A stretch of 64,000 nt of DNA from Lachnospiraceae bacterium (GCA_009777715.1 WRLH01000006.1:1-64000), one strand, 5' to 3'. Counted from the stretch's first letter, positions 24,407 to 33,290 are shown. Translations and numbers: made by a program. The notes: generated by a model not told the origin, from the sequence alone.

Positions 24407-25408
24407 ATGCCAATGCCTTTTTCTGAAGACGAAATGAAAAAGATTTTTTCTGCCCCCCTTGCCGACATTGCAAGGGAAATGGGCTTCACGCTTGAGGATT
24501 ATGACCGCAAGACCTTCCATGTAAAAGGCATGGGAGGCCTTTATATTTACAAGCCGGAACACGGGCGGGGCTGGTACCAGTTTACCACCGGGAAAAAAGG
24601 AAACATCATCGGCTTTGTGATGGAGTTCGGCAATAAACCCAAACGCGAAGCAATGGAATCCATATTGAAATCTAAAGCGTTTTCCCATTGCGCCCAAGCC
24701 CTGCCAAATCCCCCAGCCCCCAAAAAGCCGTTTGAGCTCCCGCCAAAGGCCGACAGCTACAAGCAAATGATTGCGTATCTGATCGGCTTCCGCAGGATTT
24801 CTAAAGAAATCGTCTACCACTGCATCAAAAATGGCCTGGTATACCAGGCAAGGAAAATCCTCCCGGACGGAAATGCAGTTTATAACTGCGCCTTTGTCGG
24901 GAAGGACAAGGGCAATGTCGCCAGGCATTGCCACTTAACATCAGCAAACTCCTATTCCGCTTTCCGGGGCGACGTGGAAGGAAGCGACCAGTCATGCGGT
25001 TTTTCGCTTGCCGGGGCAAGTGGCAAATTATATGTCTTTGAATCAGCAATTGACGCTTTAAGCGGCGCATCATTGATAAGGGAGCTGGAGGGCGCAAAAT
25101 GGAGCGACAGCCACTATCTTGGCATGAACGGCGCGGCGAAAATTGATTCCCTCAAAAGATACTTGGAAGACCATCCAGAGATTGGCGAGGTTTTCATATG
25201 CTTAGACAACGATGAGGGCGGGATAAGGAATTCAGAAATCGCAAAAAACTGCCTGCTGGAAAAAGGCCTCGAAGTCACGCTTGTTTTCCCAACTTTCAAG
25301 GACATGAATGAAGATTTGGCGGGCGGCATTAACCCATTCAAAAGGACGGGGCAGGCAGGCGGAAATTTCCTGCCCATAATTGATGAGGAGCTGGATTTAG
25401 GAATGTAA
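24407..25408 (+). CDS. DUF3991/TOPRIM primase-like protein
   Basis: A 333-aa protein with N-terminal and central DUF3991-like regions and a C-terminal TOPRIM domain: LYVFESAIDALS supplies the TOPRIM Glu (~residue 208) and FICLDNDEGG the DxD motif (~262-271). Such proteins replace DnaG-type primases in mobile elements and may prime complementary-strand synthesis after transfer. The ATG at 24407, with GGAGG seven nt upstream, is preferred; the in-frame extension to 24185 is read through the preceding gene. The N-terminal zinc finger usual in DnaG is not obvious. Confidence 0.82.
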   Translation: MPMPFSEDEMKKIFSAPLADIAREMGFTLEDYDRKTFHVKGMGGLYIYKPEHGRGWYQFTTGKKGNIIGFVMEFGNKPKREAMESILKSKAFSHCAQALPNPPAPKKPFELPPKADSYKQMIAYLIGFRRISKEIVYHCIKNGLVYQARKILPDGNAVYNCAFVGKDKGNVARHCHLTSANSYSAFRGDVEGSDQSCGFSLAGASGKLYVFESAIDALSGASLIRELEGAKWSDSHYLGMNGAAKIDSLKRYLEDHPEIGEVFICLDNDEGGIRNSEIAKNCLLEKGLEVTLVFPTFKDMNEDLAGGINPFKRTGQAGGNFLPIIDEELDLGM

Positions 25409-25574
25409 ATATTTTTCTTTCCGCTTTTTGACCGCTAGCCCTTAAAAGCAAAAACGAAAAAAGCAAAAGCAAGGCAAAAGCAGAACAAAAGCCAGGCAGA
25501 TGCACCCGGATATGAAAGGCAGGAATAGCGTCATGTACCATTCGCTCAAAAGCCTGTATCAGCAAGGCCTGGGA

Positions 25575-25680
25575 GTACAGTACAAGAGGGCTTTGTACTG
25601 TAAATTTACAGTACTGCACAGTACGCCCATCAGGAATCCGGCATTTTAAGCGCTTAAGGCCCCATGGCCGTACTGTGCAG
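25575..25680. repeat. Palindrome array upstream of the RHH gene (candidate oriT or operator)
   Basis: The 312-bp gap (25409-25720) contains five GTACTGT/ACAGTAC heptamers: GTACAGTAC (25575-25583), the perfect 20-bp palindrome GTACTGTAAATTTACAGTAC (25595-25614), CTGCACAGTACG (25614-25625) and its exact inverse CGTACTGTGCAG (25669-25680), which flank the palindrome TTAAGCGCTTAA (25646-25657). Positioned 40-145 bp before a ribbon-helix-helix gene, and upstream of the relaxase, it suits RHH-operator or relaxosome-binding sites. The rest of the gap is A-rich and shows no gene. Confidence 0.65.
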
Positions 25681-25720
25681 CCCATCCTTATGCCCGCCAC
25701 AGCCAAGAAAGGAATAAAAT

Positions 25721-26185
25721 ATGGCAGTCAAGCGTACCAAAACCTTAAGGCCGATCTCAACTGAAATCGACACGAAAACTTTAGAAGAATTGGACAAGGC
25801 GGCAGCAAGCAAGAACCTGTCGCGTTCAGAGCTCATGCGCCAATACCTTAACGAGGGGTTAAAAGTAAAGTCATACGAAGATAACCTTGACATGATTACC
25901 AGGATAATCCGGCAGGAAATAAAGAACGAGATCAACCTGGGCGATATCCGCACCATCTCAAGCAATAACGCCGAACGGATAATCAAGGTGCTGATGAAGC
26001 TGGCTAAGCCGCTTGTCGCAAATTACTTTCTCCATATCGCCTACCTTGACGAAATTGCGCCAGCAGACAGCCTGGCCGGGCGGGTGGCCGACACCGTGAG
26101 TTTATCAATGGAATACATGTCCAGCAGAGATGACCTTTTCTCAAACGACACCGACCGGCTCATGAACATGGCCAAGCAATTATGA
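25721..26185 (+). CDS. Ribbon-helix-helix protein (relaxosome accessory/regulator)
   Basis: A 154-aa protein. Residues ~1-48 match a ribbon-helix-helix DNA-binding unit (ISTEIDTKTLEELDKAAASK, then NLSRSELMRQYLNEGL). The C-terminal ~100 residues are helical and unassigned. Small RHH proteins of this type regulate mobilisation genes or help the relaxase at oriT. GAAAGGAATAAAAT precedes the ATG. The adjacent palindrome array is a likely target. A parS-like site lies at the stop codon. Confidence 0.75.
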   Translation: MAVKRTKTLRPISTEIDTKTLEELDKAAASKNLSRSELMRQYLNEGLKVKSYEDNLDMITRIIRQEIKNEINLGDIRTISSNNAERIIKVLMKLAKPLVANYFLHIAYLDEIAPADSLAGRVADTVSLSMEYMSSRDDLFSNDTDRLMNMAKQL

Positions 26186-26210
26186 CTTCTGCCAGAATCT
26201 GTCAGAAGTC
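26184..26210. promoter_or_regulatory. parS-like site 3
   Basis: GACTTCTGCCAGA, central A, TCTGTCAGAAGTC. One half mismatch, the same C as in site 1. It overlaps the RHH stop codon and precedes the SpoVG-like gene. Confidence 0.7.
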
Positions 26211-26250
26211 GCCTGGGCCCTTGTTTTACATAGCTTTAAGCAACCGTAAT

Positions 26251-26273
26251 ACAGGCAATGGTGCCTGTTTTTT
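26251..26273 (+). terminator. Terminator of the RHH gene
   Basis: ACAGGCA/TGCCTGT stem with an ATGG loop, followed by five to six Ts. It separates the RHH gene from the SpoVG-like gene. Confidence 0.78.
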
Positions 26274-26314
26274 AATAGTGCGGCGGTACACAGCCAAATA
26301 TGGAGGCCAAATCA

Positions 26315-27163
26315 ATGGAGTACACAATCAGATTTACAAGCATCAACAAAGGAAAACTATTAGGGAAGGCAAACATCGTCTTCGAAAACCAGTTCAAGGT
26401 CAACAACGCCTTAATCTTTGCCGGGAAGGAAGAGGGGGCAGTCGCGGTTGCAATGCCGTCCTACCAGAAGCTTGACCCCGTCACCGGGGCAAAGACGCAC
26501 CAGCCTGTAGTCCTGCTTTCAAAAGAATTAGGCGAGCGGGTAAGGAACTCAATCAAGGAGATGGTCAATGCTTCTGTCTTCAATGTAAGCTCAAACCCGG
26601 CACATCTGGCCGGGAGCAGCCTGGATGAACTGACGGTTTCAGTAAAAAACATAACCCCCTTTGACGGCGGCGAGAAAAGCCCGAACCTGCGCGGATTCGC
26701 GAACATGGCCATCGGCGAAATCGGCTCGGATGACAAAATCCATGTGAACAGCATAACCATCCGTGAACTGGTAAATGCCGAAGGGCAGGCATGGCATTCC
26801 GCCAGCATGCCCCGGGGGAAATCGCCGGGCATGGATGGGAACCCCGCGTATTTTGACCAGGCCCACCCGATTACCGGGACGCTGAGGAATAAAGTCAATG
26901 CGGCCATCATTGATGAATACAAGCTGAAAATCGGGGAACATGGCATTGGGGACAATGCCCTTGCCAGCCAGGCTGAAGGCCAAGGGCGCGGCGATGCCAT
27001 GAGTGGCCAGCTTGACAGGCCTTGGGACAATGCCAAGGCTCCCGGCCACGAGAATAATGCCGGTGCCGGGCCAGCAAACCTTGAACACGAGCTTGATGCA
27101 AATGGGGATGATTTAACCTTCGGCGGCGATTATGCCGACGAACTTGACATGATGTCTGAATAA
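26315..27163 (+). CDS. Protein with two tandem SpoVG-like domains
   Basis: A 282-aa protein. Residues ~1-85 (TSINKGKLLGKANIVFENQF, then VNNALIFAGKEEGAVAVAMP) and ~108-215 (VSVKNITPF, RGFANMAIG, ITIRELVNAEG, FDQAHPITGTLRNKVNAAI) each resemble SpoVG, a small DNA/RNA-binding regulator normally ~95 aa. The last ~65 residues are acidic and Gly-rich. The ATG at 26315 follows GGAGG by 8 nt; the ATG at 26300 is part of that site. It precedes ssb by 15 bp, so the two are coupled. Role: nucleic-acid binding or regulation in the element, by inference. Confidence 0.72.
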   Translation: MEYTIRFTSINKGKLLGKANIVFENQFKVNNALIFAGKEEGAVAVAMPSYQKLDPVTGAKTHQPVVLLSKELGERVRNSIKEMVNASVFNVSSNPAHLAGSSLDELTVSVKNITPFDGGEKSPNLRGFANMAIGEIGSDDKIHVNSITIRELVNAEGQAWHSASMPRGKSPGMDGNPAYFDQAHPITGTLRNKVNAAIIDEYKLKIGEHGIGDNALASQAEGQGRGDAMSGQLDRPWDNAKAPGHENNAGAGPANLEHELDANGDDLTFGGDYADELDMMSE

Positions 27164-27178
27164 AAAAAGGAGGCTTAA

Positions 27179-27592
27179 ATGAACAAAGCAATATTAATCG
27201 GGCGGCTCACGCGCGATCCCGAAGTCAGGTATTCACAGGGCGAAAATGCCATGGCCGTGGCAAGGTACACGCTGGCCGTCGAACGCCGCTTCAAGCCCAA
27301 AAAGGAAGACGACGGCACAGACTTCATCAGCTGCGTAGCTTTCGGCAAATCCGCTGAATTTGCTGAAAAATACCTGCGCAAGGGAATGAAGATTTCCGTT
27401 GCCGGGCGGATCCAGACTGGCTCTTACGTAAATAAAGAGGGCGTGAAGATTTACACTACCGACGTGGTTGCCGAGGAACACGGGTTCTGCGAAAGCAAAA
27501 GCAGCCATCCCGGCGGGCACGATGCAGCGTCCTTAAGCGACGGCTTCATGAATGTCCCCGATGAAATTGGCGAGGAACTGCCGTTTCACTGA
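27179..27592 (+). CDS. ssb: Single-stranded DNA-binding protein
   Basis: A 137-aa OB-fold SSB. MNKAILIGRLTRDPEVRY and AVERRFKPKKEDDGTDFISCVAFGK are hallmark segments, followed by the usual SVAGRIQTGSYVNKEG. The C-terminus is short and ends in ELPFH, not the classic DDDIPF tail, so its partner-binding tip is altered. AAAGGAGGCTTAA precedes the ATG. It would protect the single strand during conjugative transfer and re-synthesis. Confidence 0.93.
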   Translation: MNKAILIGRLTRDPEVRYSQGENAMAVARYTLAVERRFKPKKEDDGTDFISCVAFGKSAEFAEKYLRKGMKISVAGRIQTGSYVNKEGVKIYTTDVVAEEHGFCESKSSHPGGHDAASLSDGFMNVPDEIGEELPFH

Positions 27593-27659
27593 TCCGCCTG
27601 CCAGCGGCATTTGGGGATTTTAAGCCCCGCCGCCCAGCAGGCTGCCGGGAGGATGCCAA

Positions 27660-28919
27660 ATGTCAATCTTAATCTACAAGCAACGCCATTTTAACAAGCA
27701 GGACGAAAATACCCCCCGGGCCGCCTACGGCTATATCCGGTATATCGCGACAAGGAGCGGGACGATGAAGAACGGGGGCATGCAGCACGGCCTGTTCGGG
27801 CGCATCGACGCCGGGGACGGCCTTGCTTATTTTAATGACTGGAAGAACCTTGCCAGGCGTGCTTACCATGAGACAGGCATGGGGCACACATATTTCAAAT
27901 CCGTAATCAGCCTCCATGATGAAGATGCCCTTGACACCGGGATCTTCGATGAAGAAAGCGATGGGCCAGGGGAAATGAAAATAAACAAGCAGGAACGCGC
28001 GGGCTGGGAACGCTATATTGAAAAGCACGTCGCAGCCATCGCCGAAAGCAATAACATAAGGATAGAGGATCTGGCATGGGTTTGCGCCATCCACGCAAAG
28101 AAAAGCCACTCCCATGCCCACCTTGTTTTCTGGGACAAATCCGGGAAATCACGCGAGCATACAGTCTGCGTGGATGGCATGGCCAAAAAACGGATCAACA
28201 GCTTAAGGCGGGACCTGATTAAAAACAGCTTCCCGCATAAAGTACGCGCATACATGGAAAACAGGCAGATTGCCTACCACAGCATGCGCGACATGACCGC
28301 GGAAATAATTGACGGCTTCAATGACAGCAGGAACGATCCTTGCCCGGGAATCAGCGCCCATTCATATGGCAACGTAAAAGAGGACCTTGCCATGCTCCAT
28401 GATTATTTCAAGAATAATTATGGGACACTCCCCGTCTTCAATAAGCTTTCTGATTCTGAGAAAGTCGTCCTGTCAGAGTCAGCCCATAAGCTGATCGAGG
28501 GCGTCCCGGAAGTGAAAATGTATGTTGAAAGGTATGTCGAGCGGAAACTCATCGAAGACAGCCTGTTCCGCAAAAACTCCTATTCAAGGCCCAGCCATGA
28601 GGATGATGAATCCGGCTGGATAAGTGATGGGCAACGCGAAGGGCAGCTTAAAAAAATCAAGGGACATGAAGACAGGGCAATGGAAAAAGCGGTTGAGGCG
28701 ATTGCCCGCCGGATTTACAACTCTGTCAAGAGCGATTTAAGTAGCGAGGCTAAGCTGGGCCCGGCAGCCTTTTCCCTGCTGGCAAACATCGTCCGCCTGC
28801 TTAAGGACAATGCCAAGCCAAGCAATGCGCCAAAAGCGGCACGCGGCACGGCTGAATTATCAAAGGCGGCAAGGAAGGACAAGTACCTTTCAAAGCTCGA
28901 CAAAGGGTTTGAACATTAA
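27660..28919 (+). CDS. MobL/MOB-type relaxase
   Basis: A 419-aa relaxase that should nick oriT and pilot the strand. It has the three-histidine metal motif as SHSHAHLVFW (residues ~148-157), preceded by IHAKK, and a basic C-terminal half. This fits the MobL/MobP3 family of Bacillota relaxases. The catalytic tyrosine is not assigned with certainty; candidates lie in the N-terminal YGYIRYIATRSG. A start codon ATG with GGAGGATG upstream is used. It follows ssb by 67 bp and precedes the coupling protein by 20 bp. Confidence 0.82.
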   Translation: MSILIYKQRHFNKQDENTPRAAYGYIRYIATRSGTMKNGGMQHGLFGRIDAGDGLAYFNDWKNLARRAYHETGMGHTYFKSVISLHDEDALDTGIFDEESDGPGEMKINKQERAGWERYIEKHVAAIAESNNIRIEDLAWVCAIHAKKSHSHAHLVFWDKSGKSREHTVCVDGMAKKRINSLRRDLIKNSFPHKVRAYMENRQIAYHSMRDMTAEIIDGFNDSRNDPCPGISAHSYGNVKEDLAMLHDYFKNNYGTLPVFNKLSDSEKVVLSESAHKLIEGVPEVKMYVERYVERKLIEDSLFRKNSYSRPSHEDDESGWISDGQREGQLKKIKGHEDRAMEKAVEAIARRIYNSVKSDLSSEAKLGPAAFSLLANIVRLLKDNAKPSNAPKAARGTAELSKAARKDKYLSKLDKGFEH

Positions 28920-28939
28920 AAGAAGGATGAGGAAACCTT

Positions 28940-31357
28940 ATGGACCTAAAAAACAAGAAGCAGAAAGTAATCCTCTGCTTCTTCCTTTATGTGCTTGGGT
29001 CAGCCCTGCTCATTTATTTAAGCGGGATGATTGACAGCCTGTTAAGCGGGAACGGAGCTTCAGCCACTTACCTTGGAAGCCTGGAAGGATTATGCCAGAA
29101 TCCGGCACAGCGCTCAATCTTCCTTATTTTCAACGTGCTGCTCATTACAGCCTGCACTTACATGGCAGTGGCAGATTTCCATGCTTACAAGTCCAATGTG
29201 GTAAAAATAACTGACGACATCCACATCCCGGCCAAGGATGGGCAGAACCAGCACGGCTCAGCACGGTTTGCCACGGAAGAAGAAAAGAAAACGCTGTTTT
29301 GCACGGAACTTATTGACCCCGCCTTGCCGTTATTCAAAAAAATGCTTGATGACGGCGAAGCCGGGAGCCAGGCGCTGGCAAAAGAAGCAGCGGCAAGGGA
29401 CAGGCTTGGCCAGCCAGGCATAAAAGATGAAGGGCTGGACCCCGCCTCATACGTGCGCGACCTTGGCATTGAGATTGAGGAGGGGCTGCTATGCGGGGAG
29501 CCGATGGGCGAAGCTGAGTACAACCTTTTAAAGGACAAGGAACATGGAATGGAATTAGCCATTGATTATGATGCGCTGGCCCTGGAATACGAGGACCTGG
29601 TCAACAGCCAGGGGGAAGATGAGAATGCCAAAGCGCAGATGGCATACATAAGGGAGACAGTCATTTCGCAAGAGGCTAAACCCATCCCATTCAGGCCGCC
29701 GTTCCAAAAAGGCGGCCTGGTTGTCGGCATGGAAAAATGCGGCAAGAAAGAAAAATGGTTCCTTGCCACGCAGGACACCCATAACATAATCGTCGGCGCG
29801 ACAAGAAGCGGCAAAACAAGATGCCTTGTCATCCAAAGCATTTTTGCAATGGCAATGGGCGGCGAAAGCATTGTCGTGACTGACCCTAAGGCTGAGCTTT
29901 ACCATTACACGGCAGATTTCCTGGAAAATGAATGCGCATATAAGGTCTGCTGCATTGATTTCAGGACCCCGCCAAAGAGCGACCGCTACAACCTCCTCCA
30001 GCCGACAATCGATGCGATAAACCGCGGCGACATCGAAAAGGCGGACGAGTCAGCATGGGACCTTACCAACATCCTGGTCGGCGACGACTCGCACGGCGAA
30101 AAAATATGGACAAACGGCGAAAAGGCAATCGTCGCCGCCGCCATCATGTCCGTTGTTTACGATAACAGGAATCACCCGGAGTTCCAGAACCTGACCAACG
30201 TCTACTGGTTTGTCGCGGAAATGGCAAAAGAAATCCAGGTCGGGACGAGGATGAGGAGCCCGCTTGAGGAATATGCAAAAGCCCTTAAGAGCGACCACCC
30301 GGCCAAGGCGACCTTTGCCATCGCCGATGTCGCCCCCGGCCGGACCAAAGGCAGCTTTTACACGTCTGCCCTGACCACCCTTAAGCTTTTTAATATGCGG
30401 TACATGTACGGCCTGACCAATGCCACTGACATTGACATTGCCGAAGCCGGAAGGAAAAGGATGGCGCTCTTCTTAATCCTGCCGGACGAAAAGACTACCT
30501 ATTACCCGATCGCTTCGCTCATCATATCACAGCTTTACGAGCTCCTGGTAAGGCAGTCTGACGAGCGGGGCGGGCGGCTTTTGAATAGGGTCAATTTCTT
30601 ATGCGATGAGTTCGGGAACTTCTCGAAGCTGACCGACTTCACGAACAAGCTGACTGTCGCTGGCGGCCGGGGGATGCGCTTCCACCTGTTCCTGCAGTCT
30701 TTCACCCAGCTTGAGCAGAAATATGACAAAGAAACCGCCGCAATCATCAAGGGGAACTGTGAGACTTGGGTCTACCTTAAAACCGAGGACACGGAGACGC
30801 ACGAGGAAATAACAAAGAAGCTGGATAAATACACGACCAGCGGATACCAGATAAGCGCAAGCCATTCCAAATATGCCAATCCGCAGAGCAGCCATTCGGT
30901 AAGCCTCTTGGGGCGGGACCTGATGACCCCCGGCGAAGTGGGGCGGATCAAAAGGCCATGGCAGCTGGTGATATGCAGGGGGCTCCCGGTGATGCTCAAA
31001 TCCTTTGACTTATCCCAATTGCACCTCAACAAAATGCTTTCAATGGGTGACGAAGGCCATAACACTGGCTTACGGATCAGCCGCGAAGAAAAACGTGAAA
31101 GGCGGGCGGCCGCCGGGAATCTTGCCCTCTGGGGCATCTGGGATGAAGTCGGCAAAGTCCTGGAGGACTGGAACAGCCTTTTCATAAGGACAAAGGGCGA
31201 GATCCCCCCCGAGGAGTATGGGCTCATCAAAATGAGGCTCAGCTGGGCGGCTTCCGGGACCTCAAAAGAAAACAAGGCCAGGGAAGCGAAGGCATACCAG
31301 CAGAAAACGCTGAGGGAAAAAACAGGCGCAGCCCAGAAAAACAGGGAAGCCACTTAG
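28940..31357 (+). CDS. VirD4/TraG-type coupling protein
   Basis: An 805-aa type IV coupling ATPase linking the relaxosome to the secretion channel. Two N-terminal TM segments (residues ~10-32 and ~52-72), a linker, Walker A VGATRSGKTRC (~residues 285-295), and Walker B FLCDEFG (~residues 552-558). The family's TraG-D-like domain continues to GRIKRPWQLVICRGLPVMLK. AGGAAACC lies before the ATG. The order relaxase-coupling protein matches standard conjugation modules. Full length. Confidence 0.93.
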   Translation: MDLKNKKQKVILCFFLYVLGSALLIYLSGMIDSLLSGNGASATYLGSLEGLCQNPAQRSIFLIFNVLLITACTYMAVADFHAYKSNVVKITDDIHIPAKDGQNQHGSARFATEEEKKTLFCTELIDPALPLFKKMLDDGEAGSQALAKEAAARDRLGQPGIKDEGLDPASYVRDLGIEIEEGLLCGEPMGEAEYNLLKDKEHGMELAIDYDALALEYEDLVNSQGEDENAKAQMAYIRETVISQEAKPIPFRPPFQKGGLVVGMEKCGKKEKWFLATQDTHNIIVGATRSGKTRCLVIQSIFAMAMGGESIVVTDPKAELYHYTADFLENECAYKVCCIDFRTPPKSDRYNLLQPTIDAINRGDIEKADESAWDLTNILVGDDSHGEKIWTNGEKAIVAAAIMSVVYDNRNHPEFQNLTNVYWFVAEMAKEIQVGTRMRSPLEEYAKALKSDHPAKATFAIADVAPGRTKGSFYTSALTTLKLFNMRYMYGLTNATDIDIAEAGRKRMALFLILPDEKTTYYPIASLIISQLYELLVRQSDERGGRLLNRVNFLCDEFGNFSKLTDFTNKLTVAGGRGMRFHLFLQSFTQLEQKYDKETAAIIKGNCETWVYLKTEDTETHEEITKKLDKYTTSGYQISASHSKYANPQSSHSVSLLGRDLMTPGEVGRIKRPWQLVICRGLPVMLKSFDLSQLHLNKMLSMGDEGHNTGLRISREEKRERRAAAGNLALWGIWDEVGKVLEDWNSLFIRTKGEIPPEEYGLIKMRLSWAASGTSKENKAREAKAYQQKTLREKTGAAQKNREAT

Positions 31358-31396
31358 GGCTTTGGGGTAATTTATAACAGTTAGGAGAATGAGAAC

Positions 31397-31717
31397 ATGC
31401 TTATGAAACTGACAGAAGCAAAAGGCAGGTTTTTGCAAGCCTTCCCGGCCGCAGGAGGGCCGCTAGGGGAAACGCAGCTGGTAAAGGGGACGATAAAGGC
31501 CGTCAATGATATTTCCACTATTTTCCTCATAATGCTGCCAATCGTTGGGATTGCCGCCATTATCTACTTCCAGATAAGGAAAAGCATTGCTGATGAAAAC
31601 GACCAGAAAAAATGGCACGAGCGGTCCATGATAGCCATAATCGCCATCATTGTAGGCGTAAGCGCAAGCGCGGTCGTGAAAGTCATCGTCAACTCTTACA
31701 TGGGCGGGAACATCTGA
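31397..31717 (+). CDS. Two-TM protein, VirB2/TrbC-like
   Basis: A 106-aa protein with hydrophobic segments at residues ~41-62 (FLIMLPIVGIAAIIYFQI) and ~80-98 (IIAIIVGVSASAVVKVIV). The size, topology and position after the coupling protein suit a VirB2/TrbC-type pilin or channel component, but sequence similarity is too weak to be sure. Likely start: ATG at 31397, with TTAGGAGAATG upstream. The gap to the coupling protein is 39 bp. Confidence 0.55.
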   Translation: MLMKLTEAKGRFLQAFPAAGGPLGETQLVKGTIKAVNDISTIFLIMLPIVGIAAIIYFQIRKSIADENDQKKWHERSMIAIIAIIVGVSASAVVKVIVNSYMGGNI

Positions 31718-31760
31718 CCGCCCGGGCCAGCTCAAAAAATAAAATATGAAAGGAAAAACC

Positions 31761-31994
31761 ATGGGAAACAAGATAACCGCAACTTATTTGTGCTTAAAGG
31801 CACGCGCCCTGGAAAAAGTCATTCCGCTTAAGGAAGACAGGCGCGGCGAGGGATTTGTTGACACCGCAGTCAAGATCCTTATCGTCGTCGTCATCGGGGC
31901 TTTGGTCCTTGGCTTGATTTATGCCTTATGGGGGGACATAATCATGCCAGCCGTGACCAGGGCAATCACTGACATGTTTAACTATAGCGGCTGA
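31761..31994 (+). CDS. DUF6133-like small protein; candidate prepilin
   Basis: A 77-aa protein. Residues 29-34 read G-EGFVD and are followed by a single hydrophobic helix TAVKILIVVVIGALVLGLIY. A glycine, four residues and an acidic residue before a long hydrophobic run is the class III/Flp prepilin pattern, here with Asp in place of Glu at +5. It resembles DUF6133 proteins of clostridial conjugative elements. The ATG at 31761 with AAAGGA six nt before it is preferred to 31746. Role as the major pilin cleaved by the TadV-like enzyme is inferred. Confidence 0.7.
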   Translation: MGNKITATYLCLKARALEKVIPLKEDRRGEGFVDTAVKILIVVVIGALVLGLIYALWGDIIMPAVTRAITDMFNYSG

Positions 31995-32040
31995 CGGCGC
32001 GGCGGAGCCGCGCATCCAGCCTTAATGCGGAGGAAATGAA

Positions 32041-32985
32041 GTGCTTAATATTTTTTTGTGCCATAAGCCCGCCCTTTTGAGCCGGAGCTTCTTCAGCTTT
32101 GACATGGGCGACCTGATGACTGATTCAATCACCGGGGCGGCGGAAAATTTTCTTGGCGAGTTTGAAGGGATGGTTGATGGGACGGAGTCATTAGTGGCAT
32201 ACCAGTACAGGCTGGCTTTCGAATTCAAGGGCCTGTTCAACGCCGGCATCCAGGCCATGTTCAATAACATTGCCTATGTGACCACTTTCTTCGCGCTGTT
32301 CCTGATTGTGCTGGTCTTCATCAAAAAAGGGGTTGCCTGTTACATACTCTGGACCGACGGGGATCCTGACGTGCCGCCAAGCCAGCTGGTAGTGAGGCTG
32401 ATGGCGGCTGTCATCTCTGCCGTGTCAATGTCGTTAATCTACGAGCTGGTCATCAGGGTGGCAAGCGAACTGATAAGCGCGCTTGACGCCATCGCAGGAG
32501 TGGGGCATGGCACCTCGTTCTCAAGCCTGCTCACCAGGAGCGCCAATTCAGGGCTCATCGGGACAATCCTGCACCTTGTCGCGGCATGCGCCATTGTCAT
32601 TGCCGCTTTCAAGATTGTGATGGAGGGGCTCATCCTTACCGTCCTCCAATGGATCTTGCCGATTGCCTGTGTCGGCCTGCTTGACAATGACAAAGGCGTC
32701 TTCGCTGAAACATGGAAGGCCCTGATAAGGACCGTGGCCACGGTTGCCTTGCAATATTACCTCATCAACATCGGCATATATGCAATGGTGAACACAAACG
32801 GCGGCCTGTTTGGCAATGACAGCATTTTCTCGCTCATCCTTGCAATATTCCTCATCGGCTCCTCGGGCAAAGTCGCAAACCTGCTTACCCAGATATTCGT
32901 CCCTGTCCAGCAGGGCGGCGGGCTCATGAATAAAGTCTATCCGGCAATGATGGTCGGGAGCATGGTGGGAAGGGCTTTCAGGTGA
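32041..32985 (+). CDS. VirB6/TrbL-like polytopic membrane protein
   Basis: A 314-aa membrane protein of the T4SS channel. At least five hydrophobic segments are visible (ITFFALFLIVLVFI-like at ~81, MAAVISAVSMSLIYELVI at ~120, TILHLVAACAIVIAAFKIV, GLILTVLQWILPIACVGLL, and the last near the C-terminus ILAIFLIGSSGKVANLL). Start is a GTG with GGAGGA five nt upstream. Position between the small pilin-like gene and PrgI fits VirB6. Substrate-channel function is by family analogy. Confidence 0.72.
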   Translation: MLNIFLCHKPALLSRSFFSFDMGDLMTDSITGAAENFLGEFEGMVDGTESLVAYQYRLAFEFKGLFNAGIQAMFNNIAYVTTFFALFLIVLVFIKKGVACYILWTDGDPDVPPSQLVVRLMAAVISAVSMSLIYELVIRVASELISALDAIAGVGHGTSFSSLLTRSANSGLIGTILHLVAACAIVIAAFKIVMEGLILTVLQWILPIACVGLLDNDKGVFAETWKALIRTVATVALQYYLINIGIYAMVNTNGGLFGNDSIFSLILAIFLIGSSGKVANLLTQIFVPVQQGGGLMNKVYPAMMVGSMVGRAFR

Positions 32986-32989
32986 CGGC

Positions 32990-33277
32990 ATGGATGGAAG
33001 GTTTTTAACGGATGGCATTTTCCTTACGGCAAAGGCATGGACTTACGGCGCGGAAACCATCTGGATGCTGATAATAATCTTGCAGGGGATCTGCTTCTCC
33101 GGCGGGATCGCAAGGGTCCTTTACTGCATGATCCAGCTGGCACACGATGAGGAGGACGCGGCCCAGAACAAAAAGCGGGCAAAGCACGCGGTCATTTTCA
33201 TAATCCTTGCAACGGGAGCTTTGCAGATTGTCAATGCAATACTAAGTTACTTCGGGGGCCCAAGGCTTTCCGGATGA
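32990..33277 (+). CDS. Small two-TM protein of the transfer operon
   Basis: A 95-aa protein with hydrophobic segments at ~24-46 (TIWMLIIILQGICFSGGIARV) and ~68-88 (AVIFIILATGALQIVNAIL). The basic loop between them (AQNKKRAKHA) suggests that its ends face outward. No family recognised. Its start is 4 bp after the VirB6-like stop. It could be a VirB2-like component; evidence is topology only. Confidence 0.55.
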   Translation: MDGRFLTDGIFLTAKAWTYGAETIWMLIIILQGICFSGGIARVLYCMIQLAHDEEDAAQNKKRAKHAVIFIILATGALQIVNAILSYFGGPRLSG

Positions 33278-33290
33278 GAAAGGAATCAGG

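Noticed and set aside
26461-27088. Long minus-strand ORFs opposite the SpoVG-like gene
   Set aside because: They are antisense to a well-supported gene, have no ribosome binding site and translate to low-complexity or Arg-rich sequence; they come from high G+C content.
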